Shown one piece after another: positions 4,804 through 12,450 of a DNA stretch of 20,091 nt (positions within the stretch are counted from its first letter, which is position 1; every line of letters begins with the position of its first letter). Below the pieces are notes generated by a model. The model ran no database searches and was not told the DNA's origin. It saw only the letters and a program-made list of their open reading frames with translations. A program made the position numbers and the translations under genes. Source of the DNA: a virus. Location: positions 1-20,091 of IMG/VR virus record IMGVR_UViG_3300017714_000238. The stretch is one strand, 5' to 3'.

Positions 4804-7314
4804 ATGGCTATAGAATTTGACGAAAAGAATAAACCAACCGCTGAAGATATTGTTAGGTCTACGGTTGAAGTAAAACCTCAAGACTTACAACCAACACAAC
4901 AAATACCAGAACAACCAATCGAAATCACAGAAGACGAAGACGGTGGTGCAACGATTGATTTTGATCCGCAAGCTTTAGTTGGACAAGGGACCGCGAGCCA
5001 CGAAGAAAACTTAGCTGAGTTTCTAGAAGAAGATATTCTACAGGGTGTCGCTAACGAGATGCTAGATAATTTTGACAACTACAAAGGCTCTAGAAAAGAT
5101 TGGGCTGACACTTATACTAAAGGTTTAGACTTACTTGGGTTTAAATATGAAAACAGATCAGAACCTTTTGCAGGATCAAGTGGTGCTACCCACCCAGTAT
5201 TAGCTGAAGCAGTTACGCAATTTCAAGCACTAGCTTACAAAGAATTATTACCGGCGCAAGGTCCGGTTAGTACTCAAGTAGTTGGTAAAATAACTAAAGA
5301 AAGTAAACAACAAGCACAACGTGTTAAAGACTTTATGAATTACCAGTTAATGGTACAGATGAAAGAGTACGAACCTGAGTTTGATCAGATGTTATTTAAT
5401 CTACCATTGTCTGGTTCTACTTTTAAAAAAATATATTATGATTCAATTCTTGGTCGTTGTGTATCAAAGTTTGTACCGGCTGAAGATTTATTTGTACCCT
5501 ATGAAGCAACCAGTTTAGAAGAAGCAGAATGTATTATTCACCGTTTACGGGTCACGGGCAACGAACTAATTAAATATCAATTATCAGGTTTTTATCGTGA
5601 TATAGATATTTCTGAAGCAAGTTTAATTGAAACAGATATTTCTGAAAAGAAAGCCGACCTACAAGGGGTAACACCTAACCGTGCAGAAGTGCACACATTA
5701 TTAGAGTGTCATGTTAATTTAGATCTTGCTGGTTTTGAAGATGTTGATGAAGAAGGTGCTCCGACCGGTTTAGGATTACCTTACATTGTAACATTGGATG
5801 AAACTAGTTCTGAAGTTTTATCTATTCGTAGAAACTTTGCAGCAACAGATCCATTAAAACAAAAGAAAGATTATTTTGTACATTTTAAATTTTTACCAGG
5901 ACTAGGCTTTTATGGCTTTGGTCTAATCCACATGATTGGTGGCCTATCAAGAACTGCAACCTCAGCGTTGCGACAACTTCTTGATGCAGGTACTTTATCA
6001 AATCTTCCCTCTGGATTTAAGATGCGTGGTATTAGAGTCCGTGATGAAGCTCAACCGTTGCAGCCGGGCGAGTTTCGTGATGTTGACGCCCCTGGTGGAA
6101 ATCTTAAAGATGCATTTATGCCATTACCATTTAAAGGTCCTGATGCAACGTTACTACAATTAATGGGTACAGTAGTTCAAGCTGGTCAACGGTTCGCGAG
6201 CATTGCTGATATGCAAGTTGGTGACGGCAATCAATCGGCAGCCGTGGGCACAACAGTTGCGCTCTTGGAACGCGGCTCGCGGGTCATGTCAGCGATTCAC
6301 AAAAGATTGTATCAATCATTAAAATGTGAGTTCATGTTATTAGCAACTTGTTTTTCAACTTACCTACCAAAAGAATATCCGTATGACGTAGTTGGTGGTG
6401 AGAAACAAATCTTTGTACAAGACTTTGATGACAGAGTAGACATTGTACCAGTTGCTGATCCAAACATATTTTCACAAACGCAACGTATTAGTGTAGCACA
6501 AACAACTATGCAAATGGCGATGTCAAATCCACAGATGCATGATCTATATCAAGTGTATAGAGATATGTACGAAGCTTTAGGTATTAAAGATATTGATTTA
6601 ATTTTAAAGAAACCAGAAGAAGCAGCACCAATGGATCCAGCAATGGAAAACATTCAAGCATTATCTGCTGGTAAATTTAAAGCGTTTGAAGGTCAAGACC
6701 ATCAGGCACATATGGCGGCACATTTAAGTTTTATGGGTACCGTTACAGTACGAAATAACCCACAAGTCTTAGGTGCTTTGCAAAAAAACATCTTAGAACA
6801 CATAAATTTAATGGCACAAGAGCAAAGTGCCTTAGAATTTAGAGATGAAATGGCTGAAATGCAGCAAATGCAACAACAAATGCAGCAAACAATGCAACAA
6901 ATGGGCCAAAATCCGCAAGCACAAGCACAAATGATGCAAAATCCACAAATAAAACAGCAACAAGACAAAATGAAAGACCTAAATCAGAAAATGGAGTCTA
7001 GAAAAGCTATTTTAGTGGCAGAAACCATGGCAGAGTACGCTGAAGAAGAGCAAAAAGTGTTAAATCCAATGGATACTGATCCATTATTGAAATTAAAGAG
7101 CGATGAACTAAGATTAAAGACACAAGAAGAGAATAGAAAACGTGAAGAAGGCGAAACAGATGCTGAAATGGACGCGTTAAAACTATTATCTCAACGTGAA
7201 ATCGCTGAAAGCAAATTGGAACAAGATGATCAACATGCTAAGCTTAGAGCTAGTGTTTCTTTAGCAAAAGATGGCATAAAACAAATGCAATCTAGCGTTA
7301 AAATGAAAAACTAG
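4804..7314 (+). CDS. Portal protein (836 aa)
   Basis: It forms the dodecameric ring at one capsid vertex through which DNA enters and leaves, and binds TerL and the tail adaptors. Sequence support: an acidic N-terminal arm, a helical region RKDWADTYTKGLDLLGFKYE (about 95-114), the wing/stem segment with FNLPLSGSTFKKIYYD, FLPGLGFYGFGLIHMIGGLS (about 365-384), and the helix QVGDGNQSAAVGTTVALLERG that resembles other portals of podovirus type. Residues about 685-725 are Met/Gln-rich (MQQMQQQMQQTMQQMGQ), followed by charged coiled coil to the end. This is longer than P22 portal (725 aa), and the Gln-rich C-terminal extension could form a barrel projecting into the head. AAGGAAC precedes the ATG. 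Family assignment is by similarity recalled from memory. Confidence 0.88.
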   Translation: MAIEFDEKNKPTAEDIVRSTVEVKPQDLQPTQQIPEQPIEITEDEDGGATIDFDPQALVGQGTASHEENLAEFLEEDILQGVANEMLDNFDNYKGSRKDWADTYTKGLDLLGFKYENRSEPFAGSSGATHPVLAEAVTQFQALAYKELLPAQGPVSTQVVGKITKESKQQAQRVKDFMNYQLMVQMKEYEPEFDQMLFNLPLSGSTFKKIYYDSILGRCVSKFVPAEDLFVPYEATSLEEAECIIHRLRVTGNELIKYQLSGFYRDIDISEASLIETDISEKKADLQGVTPNRAEVHTLLECHVNLDLAGFEDVDEEGAPTGLGLPYIVTLDETSSEVLSIRRNFAATDPLKQKKDYFVHFKFLPGLGFYGFGLIHMIGGLSRTATSALRQLLDAGTLSNLPSGFKMRGIRVRDEAQPLQPGEFRDVDAPGGNLKDAFMPLPFKGPDATLLQLMGTVVQAGQRFASIADMQVGDGNQSAAVGTTVALLERGSRVMSAIHKRLYQSLKCEFMLLATCFSTYLPKEYPYDVVGGEKQIFVQDFDDRVDIVPVADPNIFSQTQRISVAQTTMQMAMSNPQMHDLYQVYRDMYEALGIKDIDLILKKPEEAAPMDPAMENIQALSAGKFKAFEGQDHQAHMAAHLSFMGTVTVRNNPQVLGALQKNILEHINLMAQEQSALEFRDEMAEMQQMQQQMQQTMQQMGQNPQAQAQMMQNPQIKQQQDKMKDLNQKMESRKAILVAETMAEYAEEEQKVLNPMDTDPLLKLKSDELRLKTQEENRKREEGETDAEMDALKLLSQREIAESKLEQDDQHAKLRASVSLAKDGIKQMQSSVKMKN

Positions 7315-7316
7315 TT

Positions 7317-9077
7317 ATGCCTGGATCCCACTCAAAAAAAATACGAAAAAGTTATGCTGTCGGTGGTACAACAGACGAACGTTTAAGTGACATAAGAAAA
7401 TCTTATAGTAAAAATGATCCTTCTAAAGTTGCTCGTGGTCCTGAAGTTAGTGGTGTTCCAAAACATTTTGGCTTAGGTAAACATAGAGTTGACCTAGCTT
7501 ATATAACTCCAGATGAAGCTAAATTATTAGAAAATTTAGACATGCATGGTACAACACCACCTAATACCGGACCAGAAATACAAAATATACCTAATTATAA
7601 TGGTTGGGGTCGAGGTGATTCTTTTGGATCTACCGCAAATACAGACCCAAGTTCAGGCACAGGTAATACTACAGGCTCAGGTGATAGTAATACAGGGAAC
7701 GGTGGTTTTAATGATGCTGCTGGCGCTGCACACGATGCTAATGTAGAGTCGTATAATGAAAGTCTTGCAGAAAGAGAAAAAGAACGTGAAAGACAAAGAC
7801 TGTTAGACCAAGGTTATATAAAAACCAATTGGAATTTAGATGACGAAGAAAACCTTCTGGCTGGTTATCAATACAACGAACTTGCAGCTGAAAGAGCTGG
7901 ATTAAGTGAAGATGAAGCTTACGCAGGCGCTTTAGGAGCATTAGGTTATAATCCTGATGGTACTCCAATTACTACAGGTATAGGCACAAGTGAAGATTTA
8001 GGAATTAGTTCGGATTTAGGTTTAAGCTCTTTAAATGAAAACCTAACTTTAAGTAATATTGGATATGATCCAGAAAACCTATCTCTGGCTAATGTTGGAT
8101 ATGATCCAACGCAAACAGATTATGCGGCATTGGCTGATACTATTGGAACGCCTGCTGCAGATTTATCACTACCTGACTTTAGTAGTTTGAATGCTAAAGA
8201 AAAAACAAATATGGAAAAACTTTCAGACGCTATTACTAACGCAGGTTATAATGCTTATAATGCAAACTTAGAAGCGTATAATCAAAAACCAGTTACTATG
8301 GCGCAATATAAAGCCATAACTACAGATTTTGGTGATCTAGCTGGCTTGGCTGTGGATGGTTTTGGTAATACTATCACTGGTTTACAAACTGATACAATGT
8401 CAACTTTAGGTGATTTAAGTTTAACAGCTGGTGATGCGCTGTCGATAGGATATGGTGGTCTGCCTAGTATAAGTCCAACCATGAGTGCGCTACAAGGTAT
8501 TGGTAATCTATTTAACCAAACCCCCATTAATACTAATTCTTATAATAATCTTAATGTTCCTGCTGATTTCAATGTCCAGGATCATCTTAAAAAAGATAAG
8601 TATGGTAATGTTGTACAATCTTTTACTAGTAGAATTATGAGTCCTTTTAACAAGGCACCAGAGCTAGCTGACTACAGTGATTTAGGGGAGTTTATGAAAG
8701 ACAAACAGGCTTATCAAGATAAAATAAATGCTAGCGTAAATTTGGATTTTGACAGTTATAGCAAAATAAAAGGTGTTACTTTTAAAGACCCAAAAATAGC
8801 AGCAAATTTAACTAAAGAACAATATGCTGTAGCAGTAGCCAACGATATGTTTGCTGATCCTGGATTAGCTGCAGCTTATAGATCACAAGCGGCAGTAGAT
8901 AAAGCAAAAGAAAAAGAAAATATTAGAGGTGGTAATTTATCAGCAACTACTGAAAATGCGGCTGAAGCAGCACAAGACTTAACTATTTTAACTGAAAATG
9001 GTTTGGATGTATATAATCAGATGTTATCTAGTGGTTATGACATGGATTATGCTTATAGATATGCCTTGCGAGTTTAA
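7317..9077 (+). CDS. Large putative virion protein, Asn/Gly/Ser-rich (586 aa)
   Basis: The ATG is 2 bases after the portal stop and has no clear ribosome site, so it is probably coupled. The N-terminus MPGSHSKKIRKSYAVGG is basic and ends in an AVGG motif like the upstream protein's glycine motifs. Next comes LAYITPDEAKLLENLDMHGT with GPEIQNIPNYNGWG (about 59-97), a short module I remember from marine phage head-region proteins. A Gly/Ser/Thr/Asn linker (about 98-135) and a charged helix (REKERERQRLLDQ, about 154-166) follow. Residues about 230-275 contain two IGYDP/VGYDP repeats. The C-terminal part is helical and Ala-rich. No catalytic motif seen. Internal virion or ejection protein is the best guess from length, composition and position after the portal. 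Confidence 0.8.
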   Translation: MPGSHSKKIRKSYAVGGTTDERLSDIRKSYSKNDPSKVARGPEVSGVPKHFGLGKHRVDLAYITPDEAKLLENLDMHGTTPPNTGPEIQNIPNYNGWGRGDSFGSTANTDPSSGTGNTTGSGDSNTGNGGFNDAAGAAHDANVESYNESLAEREKERERQRLLDQGYIKTNWNLDDEENLLAGYQYNELAAERAGLSEDEAYAGALGALGYNPDGTPITTGIGTSEDLGISSDLGLSSLNENLTLSNIGYDPENLSLANVGYDPTQTDYAALADTIGTPAADLSLPDFSSLNAKEKTNMEKLSDAITNAGYNAYNANLEAYNQKPVTMAQYKAITTDFGDLAGLAVDGFGNTITGLQTDTMSTLGDLSLTAGDALSIGYGGLPSISPTMSALQGIGNLFNQTPINTNSYNNLNVPADFNVQDHLKKDKYGNVVQSFTSRIMSPFNKAPELADYSDLGEFMKDKQAYQDKINASVNLDFDSYSKIKGVTFKDPKIAANLTKEQYAVAVANDMFADPGLAAAYRSQAAVDKAKEKENIRGGNLSATTENAAEAAQDLTILTENGLDVYNQMLSSGYDMDYAYRYALRV

Positions 9078-9120
9078 TTAAAAAATAGTAGTATTCTAAA
9101 AACCAAATAAGGAGATCTAA

Positions 9121-9222
9121 ATGATTGAATTTTTAAAAGCAAAATGGACTGCACTAAGCGTTAAGAAAAAAGTTATCGCTGGTGTTGTAGTTGCTGTAAT
9201 CATAATCGCAATATTTTCATAA
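9121..9222 (+). CDS. Single-pass membrane peptide (33 aa)
   Basis: The frame starts at ATG 9121 after AAGGAGATCTAA, a strong ribosome site, and ends at TAA 9220-9222. The N-terminus MIEFLKAKWTALSVKKK is amphipathic and basic, and residues 18-33 (VIAGVVVAVIIIAIFS) form one membrane helix reaching the C-terminus. It lies 5 bases ahead of the holin-like gene, so the pair may be a lysis module with this as a small partner or regulator. The role is inference. Confidence 0.7.
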   Translation: MIEFLKAKWTALSVKKKVIAGVVVAVIIIAIFS

Positions 9223-9227
9223 CATAA

Positions 9228-9605
9228 ATGTGGTTATCACTTTTACCAACAGTATTAAAAACTGGTTCGGCTATATTTGCTAACAAGCAAAAAGCTAAGA
9301 TACTTATGTCTGATGCTGCTTTACTGCATGCCCAAAAAATGGCCAGTGGTGAAGTTGAGTATCAGGCGCAAGTACGGCAATCAAACGACAAGGGATGGAA
9401 AGACGAGTTCGTGCTTTTGCTTGTGAGCGCCCCAGTGATTTTATTGATTTGGTCGGTCTTTAGTGACGACCCATTAATTCAGCAAAAATTGGATATCTTT
9501 TTTGACAAGTTTAGTAATCTGCCTTTCTGGTACCAATCGTTATTTATTGGCGTGGTCGCATCGATATACGGATTGAAAGGCGCAGATATATTTAAGAAGA
9601 AGTGA
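9228..9605 (+). CDS. Holin-like membrane protein (125 aa)
   Basis: Residues 1-57 are a soluble, helical N-terminal part (SDAALLHAQKMASGEVEYQ). Residues 59-78 (DEFVLLLVSAPVILLIWSVF) and about 100-116 (FWYQSLFIGVVASIYGL) are membrane helices, and the protein ends with a basic ADIFKKK. The pattern 'KDEFV...P...WY...GL+G' resembles the 3-TM holin family known from gene-transfer agents and many marine phages. If so, it would permeabilise the inner membrane at the end of infection. No endolysin gene is visible in the window, which leaves the lysis role unproven. The ATG has no good ribosome site and is 5 bases after the preceding stop, suggesting coupling. Confidence 0.65.
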   Translation: MWLSLLPTVLKTGSAIFANKQKAKILMSDAALLHAQKMASGEVEYQAQVRQSNDKGWKDEFVLLLVSAPVILLIWSVFSDDPLIQQKLDIFFDKFSNLPFWYQSLFIGVVASIYGLKGADIFKKK

Positions 9606-9775
9606 AGTTCCACGAATATTGGGACAGTGAGAATAAACTATTAGAACTTTCATATAAAGAATCTATTAGACAGAAGGAGGAAAGAAGATGCAAGAACAAG
9701 ACAAGTGTGCCTGTCACACAAAAGAAAAAGAACAATCGGGGGAATGTTGTAAACAAAAAAGGCTCAATCCTTTAG
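9602..9775 (+). CDS. Possible GTG-started small protein (57 aa), overlaps two neighbours
   Basis: GTG at 9602-9604 overlaps the holin-like gene's TGA as GTGA, a common coupling form. The first 29 residues ((M)KFHEYWDSENKLLELSYKE, then SIRQKEERR) look like a natural charged helix, while the rest is Lys/Asn-rich and overlaps the next frame out of phase. Either the whole ORF is translated, or only its first part is conserved and the 49-aa frame takes over at 9688. Without it, 9606-9687 would be non-coding in an otherwise fully packed region. Confidence 0.45.
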   Translation: MKFHEYWDSENKLLELSYKESIRQKEERRCKNKTSVPVTQKKKNNRGNVVNKKGSIL

Positions 9776-9837
9776 ACGAGTTTTGGGCATCACTAGGAGA
9801 CTATCATAAATGCAAGACACCGATCCAATCGCAGTAA
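9688..9837 (+). CDS. Small Cys-rich protein (49 aa)
   Basis: The ATG follows AGAAGGAGGAAAGAAG, the best ribosome site nearby. The protein starts MQEQDKCACHTKEKEQSGEC and has Cys at residues 7, 9, 20, 21 and 42 with His at 10 and 40, so it could bind a metal, though the spacing fits no zinc finger I know. Its middle, NPLDEFWASLGDYHK, looks like a real helix. It overlaps the next gene's start (9810) by 28 bases. Function unknown. Confidence 0.6.
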   Translation: MQEQDKCACHTKEKEQSGECCKQKRLNPLDEFWASLGDYHKCKTPIQSQ

Positions 9838-10049
9838 TTTATAAACTACAAAGATACCTTGAAAGGGAGCAAGAAACACATGTTGTAGTTCTTGCAAACG
9901 GAGGGGTTGACAATATGCCCGACTATAAGTATATTTGTGGCAAGATTCACACATTGGATCAAATATCACAGGAACTCTCTAACCTGCTAAACCCTAAGGA
10001 GCCGAATAAATATGACGAAGAAGAAAAAGTTACACCCATTAGAAGCTAA
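9810..10049 (+). CDS. Small hypothetical protein (79 aa)
   Basis: The ATG follows AGGAGACTATCATAA. The protein begins MQDTDPIAVIYKLQRYLERE, contains the strand-like HVVVLANGG and the segment DYKYICGKIHTLDQISQELS, and ends in a charged tail. The overall pattern (helix, strand, helix) resembles small conserved proteins found near head genes of marine podoviruses, as far as I recall. It overlaps the GroES gene by 38 bases in a different frame. No function assigned. Confidence 0.75.
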   Translation: MQDTDPIAVIYKLQRYLEREQETHVVVLANGGVDNMPDYKYICGKIHTLDQISQELSNLLNPKEPNKYDEEEKVTPIRS

Positions 10050-10443
10050 GTACGAAGAAGAAGCTAAGTTAGCTAAAGAAGAACCTCAAGAAACAAATTT
10101 AGAAAAGTTACCAAACCCAACCGGGTGGCGTATACTTATAATGCCGTTTGCTCAAAAAGAAAAAACAGATGGCGGAATCATAATTGCACAAGAAACCTTA
10201 GACCGATCACGTATTGCTACTCAATGTGGTTACGTGTTAAAGATGGGTGATCTTTGTTATCAAGACAAAGATAGATATCCCACTGGTCCTTGGTGCAAGG
10301 AAAAAGACTGGGTTATATTTGCAAGGTATGCAGGATCCAGAATGGAGATCGATGGCGGAGAGATAAGAATGTTAAACGACGATGAGATATTAGGGACAAT
10401 AGATAATCCTGAAGATATCTTACACGCAACCATAGGAGGTTAA
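10012..10443 (+). CDS. groES: GroES-like co-chaperonin (Cpn10 family)
   Basis: It would cap the host GroEL ring to fold phage proteins, most plausibly the capsid protein, like T4 gp31. The 143 residues consist of a charged N-terminal extension (1-35), then a Cpn10 beta-barrel. PTGWRILIMPF (36-46) aligns with the first GroES strand. The mobile loop EKTDGGIIIAQ (50-60) carries GG-III in place of E. coli GG-IVL, the hydrophobic triplet that binds GroEL. GYVLKMGD (73-80) corresponds to GEVLAVG, WVIFARYAGSRMEIDGGE (100-117) to the VIF-DGYG strand, and MLNDDEILGTID to the last strand. It is longer than E. coli GroES (97 aa) because of the N-terminal tail and an insert around 81-96. AAGGAG lies 9 bases upstream. 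No GroEL is seen, so the host ring is used. Confidence 0.88.
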   Translation: MTKKKKLHPLEAKYEEEAKLAKEEPQETNLEKLPNPTGWRILIMPFAQKEKTDGGIIIAQETLDRSRIATQCGYVLKMGDLCYQDKDRYPTGPWCKEKDWVIFARYAGSRMEIDGGEIRMLNDDEILGTIDNPEDILHATIGG

Positions 10444-10447
10444 CCAT

Positions 10448-11371
10448 ATGTCAGATGATGTAAAAATAGATGTCGGCGACGGCGAAGAAGTAGCAACTGA
10501 AATAAATTTAGATGCTGAACCAATAAAACAAGAAGAAGAAGTAATTGAAGTTGAACAAACAACTGAGGAAACTAAAACGGAAGAAACTCCGGAAGTTGAA
10601 ACAAATAAAAATGAACTTGATGAGTATTCAGAAGGTGTTCAAAAAAGAATAGCGAAACTTACACGTAAAATGCGTGAAGCTGAAAGGCAAAAAGAAGAAG
10701 CTATTGCCTTTGCTCAAACACAAAGGGAAGAAAACGAAAAAATTAAAAGTAAGTTTAATACGTTAGATTCTGATTACACTAAAGAGTTTGAAAAAAGAGT
10801 TGTTACTAATCTAGAGGCTGTAAAAGGTAAACTAGCTACAGCAATTGCTAATGGCGATATCGAAGGTCAAGTACAAGCTCAAGCTGAACTTTCTGGTTTA
10901 GCTATGGAATCTACTAGAGTAGCTAGACTAAAAGACTTACAAGAAAATAAAAAGGAAACTGTACAAGAGCCTGTTAAAGCACCTGTACAACCTAAAAAAC
11001 AAGCTCCAATAGACCCCCAAGCAGATGCTTGGGCAGCAAAAAACCCTTGGTTTGGCTCAGATAATGCAATGACATACACTGCATTTGATATCCATAAAAA
11101 GCTTGTTGAAGAAGAAGGTTTTGATCCACAATCAGATAATTATTATGCAGAAGTAGACAAGCGAATAAGACTTGAATTTCCGCACAAATTTGATAAGATC
11201 AATACAGAAACGCCTGAACAACCTGTTCAGAACGTTGCAAGTGCCCGACGTCCGGCCACACAAGGACGCAGAAAAACTGTGAAACTCACACCTTCACAGG
11301 TCGCAATTTCTAAAAGATTAGGTGTGCCACTCGAAGAGTATGCGAAACAACTATCGCTGAAGGAGGTATAA
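10448..11371 (+). CDS. Scaffolding protein (putative, 307 aa)
   Basis: It precedes the head genes and has scaffold-like composition. Residues 1-57 are very acidic (Glu/Thr-rich), and 60-105 form a charged coiled coil (RIAKLTRKMREAERQKEEAI). About 120-165 is a second helical part, 170-190 a Pro/Lys/Gln linker, then a short domain NPWFGSDNAMTYTAFDIHKK, and the C-terminus from about 265 is basic with LTPSQVAISKRLGVPLEEYA, a helix-turn-helix-like end. Scaffolds of P22 type bind coat protein through a basic C-terminal helix-turn-helix, which fits. Such proteins direct procapsid assembly and then leave. Identification rests on composition, position before the capsid gene and resemblance to marine phage proteins. 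A strong AGGAGG lies before the ATG. Confidence 0.72.
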   Translation: MSDDVKIDVGDGEEVATEINLDAEPIKQEEEVIEVEQTTEETKTEETPEVETNKNELDEYSEGVQKRIAKLTRKMREAERQKEEAIAFAQTQREENEKIKSKFNTLDSDYTKEFEKRVVTNLEAVKGKLATAIANGDIEGQVQAQAELSGLAMESTRVARLKDLQENKKETVQEPVKAPVQPKKQAPIDPQADAWAAKNPWFGSDNAMTYTAFDIHKKLVEEEGFDPQSDNYYAEVDKRIRLEFPHKFDKINTETPEQPVQNVASARRPATQGRRKTVKLTPSQVAISKRLGVPLEEYAKQLSLKEV

Positions 11372-11375
11372 GCAT

Positions 11376-11846
11376 ATGACAAAAAATGAAACAGAAACAA
11401 CTGTTAAAACTTCCCGCGTGAGTCAAACAAGGGCTAAAAATGAAAAGCCAAAAGTTTGGGCTCCACCGTCTTCATTAGACGCACCACCTGCCCCGGAAGG
11501 GTTCCGACACAGATGGTTACGAGCAGAGAGTATGGGCGAAGACGACGCTCGGAATATCTCTGGAAAAATTAGATCCGGATGGGAGTTTGTGAGAGCAGAC
11601 GAATATCCAGATACAGATTTTCCCGTAATTGAAAGTGGAAAGTACGCAGGTTTAATCGGTGTAGGCGGCCTTGTGCTGGCAAGGATATCTGAAGAACTCG
11701 CACAGTCACGTGAACAGTATTTTAGTAATAAAACTGCTGAACGTGAAGAAGCTGTACAAAACGATGTTTTAAAGGAACAGCATCCAAGTATGCCGATCAA
11801 TCAAGATCGACAGACTCGTGTAACCTTTGGTGGCTCAAAGAAATAA
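11376..11846 (+). CDS. Conserved phage protein of unknown function (156 aa)
   Basis: AAGGAGG about 10 bases upstream overlaps the end of the scaffold gene; the start is 4 bases after that stop. Residues 1-45 are charged and Pro-rich. The core begins with GFRHRWLRAESMGEDDARNI (about 41-60) and GWEFVRADEYPDTDFPVIES, then GLIGVGGLVLARISEELAQS (about 92-111) and a charged coil REQYFSNKTAEREEAV. This order (basic Trp/Arg patch, DDxRNI, GVGGLVLAxI) recurs in a family of phage head-region proteins that I recall as unannotated. Position between scaffold and capsid genes suggests head assembly. No motif gives an activity. Confidence 0.8.
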   Translation: MTKNETETTVKTSRVSQTRAKNEKPKVWAPPSSLDAPPAPEGFRHRWLRAESMGEDDARNISGKIRSGWEFVRADEYPDTDFPVIESGKYAGLIGVGGLVLARISEELAQSREQYFSNKTAEREEAVQNDVLKEQHPSMPINQDRQTRVTFGGSKK

Positions 11847-11897
11847 TCTTTGAACTACTGATTTAATCAACTAACCCTTTTAAGGAGGATAAAAACT

Positions 11898-12431
11898 ATG
11901 GCTAATACAGACAGCCCAATGGGTTTTAATCCAGTTGGAAAAATCGGAAGTGGACCATCTCAAAAAGCAGCTGAATATGACATCACAAATGATGCTATAT
12001 TTCAGGGCGACGCAGTACAGATTGCAGGTAACAGTGGTGTTTTAACACAAGCTGGAACTGGAACTACTAACGTTGGTGTTTTTTGGGGATGTAATTTTGA
12101 TGACTCAACAGGAAAACCCGCATTTAAAAATCAATCAGCAGCAGGACAAGCAAGTAAAGGTTTTGTTTATGATGATCCATACCAAGTTTTCGAACTACAA
12201 GGTGATTCAGGAACAAACTCTGCACAGACCGATATAGGCAGAACAGCCGATATCGTTGTAGGCACTGGTAACACAACTAACGGTATCTCAGGTATGGAAC
12301 TTGATGCATCCGACATAGGAACAGGAGCGAACGTTCGTATTATAGGCTTTTCAGGAAATGCCTCACGAAACACAGTCGGTTCTGCAAACATGTTGTATGA
12401 AGTTCTAATAGCAGAGCATCTGTATAAATAA
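11898..12431 (+). CDS. Putative head decoration or stabilising protein (177 aa)
   Basis: A strong AAGGAGGATAAAAACT precedes the ATG, as expected for an abundant virion protein, and the capsid gene follows 19 bases after. It starts MANTDSPMGFNPVGKIGSG and is Gly/Thr/Asn/Ala-rich with many short beta-strand segments (GDAVQIAGNSGVL, VGVFWGCNFDD, ANVRIIGFSG). It lacks long helices and has no signal peptide. Composition and position just before the major capsid gene match phage decoration or head-fiber proteins. The assignment is inference. Confidence 0.6.
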   Translation: MANTDSPMGFNPVGKIGSGPSQKAAEYDITNDAIFQGDAVQIAGNSGVLTQAGTGTTNVGVFWGCNFDDSTGKPAFKNQSAAGQASKGFVYDDPYQVFELQGDSGTNSAQTDIGRTADIVVGTGNTTNGISGMELDASDIGTGANVRIIGFSGNASRNTVGSANMLYEVLIAEHLYK

Positions 12432-12450
12432 TAGCAGGAGGATTTAAAAA

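Noticed and set aside
11423-11800. 125-aa minus-strand frame opposite the 156-aa gene
   Set aside because: The plus-strand gene has a strong ribosome site and conserved-looking protein; the minus frame is Ser/Cys-rich shadow sequence.
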